Shown here: positions 60,832 to 64,000 of the stretch, piece after piece
Numbering within the stretch: position 1 is the stretch's first letter
How the letters are laid out: every line of letters begins with the position of its first letter
Source: Tepidamorphus gemmatus
GTDB lineage: Bacteria; Pseudomonadota; Alphaproteobacteria; Rhizobiales; Tepidamorphaceae
DNA: 64,000 nucleotides
Assembly (NCBI RefSeq): GCF_004346195.1
Contig: NZ_SMAK01000011.1
Coordinates: 1 to 64,000 of the forward strand
Direction of reading: 5' to 3'
Made by a program: the position numbers and the translations under genes
The notes under the pieces: generated by a model
What the model saw: only the letters and a program-made list of their open reading frames with translations
What the model was told of the DNA's origin: nothing
Database searches by the model: none

Positions 60832-61382
60832 GCGGTTCATATCTGGGATTGATGATCGAGGGGCTCGTCGCCATCCTGCTCGTCGTGACAATCAGCTACT
60901 GCGTCGTGTTGAACCGGCGGCTGAAGCGACTGCGTACCGACGAGGCCTCGCTCCGGGCGACGATCATCGAGCTGGTCCACGCCACCGAGATCGCCGAGAA
61001 GACGATTGCCGGATTCCGCGAGACGGCGGCGGAGTGCGACCGGAATCTCGCCAGCAAGCTGCGCCAGGCGGACCGCTTCAGCCGATCGATCGAGAAGCAG
61101 GTGGAGCTGGGCGGCAAGGTGCTCAACCGGCTGTCGCGGATCAGCGAGCTCGCCCGGACCCATGGGCTGGTCGAGCGCGCCGAAGCATCCGCGGTACCGG
61201 CACGAGCGACCGATCCTGCCGACCAGCGGCAGGACGCCGTGGCGCAGGCCGCCGGCCGGGCCGCTGCTGCGGTCGGCGAGGCGGTCAGGGGGCAGGCCGG
61301 TGAGGTCCGCACGATATCGCATCCCGATCAGTTGCGGCAGCGGGTTGGGATGGTGGCCGACCGCGGTGGCAGGGCGGCATGA
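60828..61382 (+). CDS. DUF6468 membrane-anchored coiled-coil protein
   Basis: This 184-residue protein has one N-terminal transmembrane helix (IEGLVAILLVVTISYCVVL, about 10-28). A coiled coil follows (NRRLKRLRTDEASLRATIIELVHATEIAEKTIAGFRETAAECDRNLASKL), then a low-complexity Ala-rich tail. This matches DUF6468, a family in alphaproteobacterial motility clusters between fliM and motE-like genes. Its role is not known. The GTG overlaps the fliM stop and its stop overlaps the next ATG (ATGA). Confidence 0.85.
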   Translation: MSGSYLGLMIEGLVAILLVVTISYCVVLNRRLKRLRTDEASLRATIIELVHATEIAEKTIAGFRETAAECDRNLASKLRQADRFSRSIEKQVELGGKVLNRLSRISELARTHGLVERAEASAVPARATDPADQRQDAVAQAAGRAAAAVGEAVRGQAGEVRTISHPDQLRQRVGMVADRGGRAA

Positions 61383-62095
61383 AGGACATCCGTCTCCTGC
61401 CGATCGTCACGGTTGCGGTCGCGGCGTTGCTGATGCTGAAGGGAGTCGGGTTGCTGCTTGGCAGTGCGGGCGTGATGTCCGGGATCGCGCCGGCCGCGGC
61501 GCAGCAGGACGCCCCGCAGACGCCGCCGGGCGACACTGCGGCGGCATCGTCGGCCGAAGCCGGGCAGACCGAAGCCGGTTCAACTCCGGTCGAGCTCGAG
61601 AAGTCGATGCTGGAGAAGATGTTCGGCGGCGACAGCCGGTCACGCGAGGCCGTCTACGAGAGCCTCGGCGAGCGCCGCGAAGAACTCGAGGCCTGGGCGC
61701 GTGAGCTGGACCTGCGCGAAGGGCTGCTGAAGGCGGCCGAGCAGCGGGTCGAGCAACGGATTGCCGAGCTGAAGGCGCTGGAAGCGCGGGTGACGCGCGC
61801 CGACGAGGAGCGCCGGGCCGAGGACGAGAGGCGGATCAAGGCACTTGTCGCGATGTATGCCGAGATGAAGCCCAAGGATGCCGCGCGCATCTTCAACGGC
61901 CTCGAGCTGCCGATCCTCGTGCAGGTGGCAAGCCTGATGAATCCGCGGCAGCTGTCCGGAGTTGTCGCCGCGATGGACCCGGTGGCCGCCCAGCGGCTGA
62001 CGATCGAATTGTCGCGCCAGTCGCCGGATCCGATCGCGGCTCCTCAGGAGGGCGGCGAGCTTCCACAGATCGTCGGCTCGCGGCCGGCCGAATAG
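61379..62095 (+). CDS. motE: MotE-like periplasmic chaperone with MgtE N-terminal domain
   Basis: This 238-residue protein begins with a signal/anchor (LLPIVTVAVAALLMLKGVGLLLG). It then has a disordered Ala/Pro segment, a coiled coil (residues about 95-155, ELEAWARELDLREGLLKAAEQRVEQRIAELKALEARV), and a C-terminal MgtE-N-like domain KALVAMYAEMKPKDAARIFNGLELPILVQVASLMNPRQLSGVVAAMDP. In rhizobia MotE stabilises MotC for stator assembly. The family is broader than motility alone, so MotE is a likely but not certain label. It is coupled to DUF6468. Confidence 0.83.
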   Translation: MKDIRLLPIVTVAVAALLMLKGVGLLLGSAGVMSGIAPAAAQQDAPQTPPGDTAAASSAEAGQTEAGSTPVELEKSMLEKMFGGDSRSREAVYESLGERREELEAWARELDLREGLLKAAEQRVEQRIAELKALEARVTRADEERRAEDERRIKALVAMYAEMKPKDAARIFNGLELPILVQVASLMNPRQLSGVVAAMDPVAAQRLTIELSRQSPDPIAAPQEGGELPQIVGSRPAE

Positions 62096-62200
62096 CGCCG
62101 TCGCTTAAGCCGGCATTTACCCCGACCTTCCTATTGTCTCCCGGGAGCAGGATGCGGCCCGTGTCGAACCGCCGTTCGGCGGCGGCGTTGCGGAGACGAC

Positions 62201-64000
62201 ATGGCGGAAGGATATCGCGAGGATGTTGGGCACCGGCGCCCGATTCTGCTCCGATGCCGCGTGTCCTGGCTGCCGGTCATGCTGCTCATGGCGCTCGTCT
62301 GGCTGTCGCTCGCGGCCACGGCACGGGCACAGGCACCCGCCCTTCTCGAGGTGGATTCGAGCCGCGGCTTCGCCCGCTTGGTGTTGGTGTTCGAGGACCG
62401 GCTTCCGCAGTACCAGCTCAACAGCTCGACGGGGGTCTTGGTCGTCAGCTTCCAGGAACCCGTTGCCCCGGACGTCTCGCGTCTGCCGCAACGCCTTCCC
62501 CAGTTCGTCTCGGCCGCTCGTACCGATCCCGATCGACGGGCGCTGCGGCTCGCCTTTGCGAGGCACGTGTCCGTCAATGCGATGGAGGCCGGCGAAAAGC
62601 TGTTCATCGACCTCCTGCCAGACAGCTGGGTGGGCGCAGCGCCGGGGCTGCCGCCCGAGGTCGTCGCCGAACTTGCACGCCGCGCGCAGGAGGCCGAAGC
62701 GCGGCGGCGCCAGAAGGAGATCCTCGAGCAATACCGCAACTCCAAGCCGGTCGAGCTGCGCATCGCCGGTCTGCCGACCTTCACCCGCTTCGTCTTTGTC
62801 TGGGATTCAGTGCCGAACGCCCGCATCGAGCGTTCGGCGACCCGGGTGAGGCTGCAGTTCGACCGGGGCGCGCGGATTGATCTGGCTGGCTACGAGTCGC
62901 GGCTGCCTGCCTATGTGTACGGCATCAGCTCCTCGCTGTCGGAGGAGGGGCTGGAGATCGTTTTCGAGGTCGACCCGCAGGCTCCGGTGCGGGGCTTCCG
63001 GGAAGATTCGACCTATGTGGTCGACATCACCATGCCGGACGTTGCGGCGGGCACCTTCGGCGGCGCTCTGCAGCCGCTCGAGGAGATCAGGGTGGAGCCC
63101 GCGACCGATTCCGGTGCACCGCGGACCGTGCCGGACAGGATCACCGGCAAGCACGATCCTCGCAAGGAGTACGCCGACACCGAGGCCGAGGGATTGCCGG
63201 CGCGGTCTGACCAGTCCGGGCCGCCCGCTGTTGCCGCCCAGCTTCCCGAGGTGGCGCCGGACCAGGCGGAGGTGTCACCGTCGGCAACGGCAGACGCCGC
63301 CGCGGATGCGGAGCCGGTCGTTCCGGAGGATTTCGACGGGGATGTCGTGCGTGCCGAGGCCCGGCGCTTCGGCACCAGCATCCGATTGGCGTTGCCGTTC
63401 AGCGTTCCGACGAACGCTGCGGTGTTCGAGCGGGCGGGCGCGCTGTGGGCGGTATTCGATACAGCGACGATGATCGACGTGCAGCTGCTGCGGGAGAATC
63501 TCGTCGGCATTGCCCGGCGGGTGGAGTCCTGGCGGGACGGTCCGGTTTCGGTCCTGCGTCTCGACCTCGCGGCGCCGATGACGAGTTCGGTGGCCACCGA
63601 GGAGACGACATGGCTGATCACGCTCGGCGACTCGCTGCTGGAGCCGACCCTGCCGATGGAACTGCACCGGGCGAGCGATGAGACTGGCAATGCCGAGGTC
63701 AGGATCGCGTTTGCAGGAGCGTCCGGCCCCTTCCGCCTGCGCGACAGGGACACGGGCGACAGCATTCTGATCGCGACCGGACCTGCCCCGGCGCGAAACC
63801 TGGTCAAGCCATTCCAGTTCGTCGAGTTCACGGCGTTGCAGTCGGTTCACGGCGTGGCGATCAGCCCGAAGGTGGACGACCTTGCGCTCGAAATCGACGC
63901 CGAGGAAGTGCGCGTCAGGCGCCCGTCGCGGGGACTCGCGCTGTCGGAGTATTCCCGTTCCTACGCGCCGCACGTGGCCGCAGATTCAGACGACGGACGT
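62201..64000 (+). CDS. large exported protein of the flagellar cluster, truncated by window edge
   Basis: An open frame of 600 codons runs from an ATG at 62201 to the end of the window with no stop. It has a basic N-terminus and a signal peptide (VSWLPVMLLMALVWLSLAATARAQA, cleavage near residue 45), then beta-rich repeating segments such as LLEVDSSRGFARLVLVFEDRLPQY and ELRIAGLPTFTRFVFVWDSVPNARIE. Between them is a long acidic linker rich in Ala, Asp and Pro. The beta segments resemble AMIN-like domains. Rhizobial clusters often carry a large TPR protein after motE, and any TPR part would lie beyond the edge. CGGAGACGAC precedes the ATG. Confidence 0.8.
   Translation, partial: MAEGYREDVGHRRPILLRCRVSWLPVMLLMALVWLSLAATARAQAPALLEVDSSRGFARLVLVFEDRLPQYQLNSSTGVLVVSFQEPVAPDVSRLPQRLPQFVSAARTDPDRRALRLAFARHVSVNAMEAGEKLFIDLLPDSWVGAAPGLPPEVVAELARRAQEAEARRRQKEILEQYRNSKPVELRIAGLPTFTRFVFVWDSVPNARIERSATRVRLQFDRGARIDLAGYESRLPAYVYGISSSLSEEGLEIVFEVDPQAPVRGFREDSTYVVDITMPDVAAGTFGGALQPLEEIRVEPATDSGAPRTVPDRITGKHDPRKEYADTEAEGLPARSDQSGPPAVAAQLPEVAPDQAEVSPSATADAAADAEPVVPEDFDGDVVRAEARRFGTSIRLALPFSVPTNAAVFERAGALWAVFDTATMIDVQLLRENLVGIARRVESWRDGPVSVLRLDLAAPMTSSVATEETTWLITLGDSLLEPTLPMELHRASDETGNAEVRIAFAGASGPFRLRDRDTGDSILIATGPAPARNLVKPFQFVEFTALQSVHGVAISPKVDDLALEIDAEEVRVRRPSRGLALSEYSRSYAPHVAADSDDGR

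Overview
The window is GC-rich bacterial DNA whose gene content points to an alphaproteobacterium, most likely Hyphomicrobiales (Rhizobiales). The markers are a very large growth-pole-ring-like protein (17669-23008), FlaF/FlbT/FliX flagellar regulators, a BA14K-like secreted protein, a CysG-DUF2849-CysI-CysH-DUF934 sulfite reduction operon, and CtrA-type and sigma-54-type sites around the motility genes. The species cannot be named from sequence reading alone. No rRNA, CRISPR array, prophage or intact insertion sequence was seen.

Region 1 (1-6.8 kb) is housekeeping. It holds the tail of a decayed GNAT gene, a PhzF-family protein, a small periplasmic protein, leuA preceded by a Leu-rich leader peptide, a cytochrome b561-like protein, a betaine-aldehyde-type dehydrogenase, methylglyoxal synthase and tRNA-Lys(CTT).

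Region 2 (6.8-17.3 kb) looks like a phosphorus-scavenging island. A 2-aminoethylphosphonate-type ABC transporter (phnSTV) and a glycerol-3-phosphate/glycerophosphodiester ABC transporter (ugpABEC) flank a GpdQ-like phosphodiesterase. The two transport operons each carry a candidate PHO box. A decayed IS3-family transposase lies between phnV and gpdQ. Next to ugpC is a 37-residue membrane protein behind a perfect FNR/FixK box.

Region 3 (17.6-24.1 kb) has the 1779-residue coiled-coil repeat protein, a small conserved protein and an Hpt phosphotransfer protein, with two near-consensus CtrA boxes. Region 4 (24.1-31.4 kb) has two tandem [2Fe-2S] ferredoxins, the assimilatory sulfate/siroheme operon and a ferredoxin-NADP reductase. 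Together they form a plausible electron-supply and sulfite-reduction unit.

Region 5 (31.4-43.5 kb) is mostly minus-strand: a glutamine-synthetase-like ligase, a CelD-like acyltransferase, a methyltransferase, a VWA protein, YcjF/YcjX, SixA, an enoyl-CoA hydratase, BA14K-like and fasciclin secreted proteins, and a MoxR ATPase that probably partners the VWA protein.

Region 6 (43.7-64 kb) is a flagellar cluster: flgEKL, flaF-flbT-flagellin, FlgN-like/flgJ/flgI, fliX, dksA, flgHAGF, fliL-fliM-DUF6468-motE, and a large exported protein that runs off the right edge. Three -24/-12 promoters (flgE, flgI, flgF) and a perfect CtrA box before fliX suggest a Caulobacter-like CtrA to FliX/sigma-54 hierarchy.
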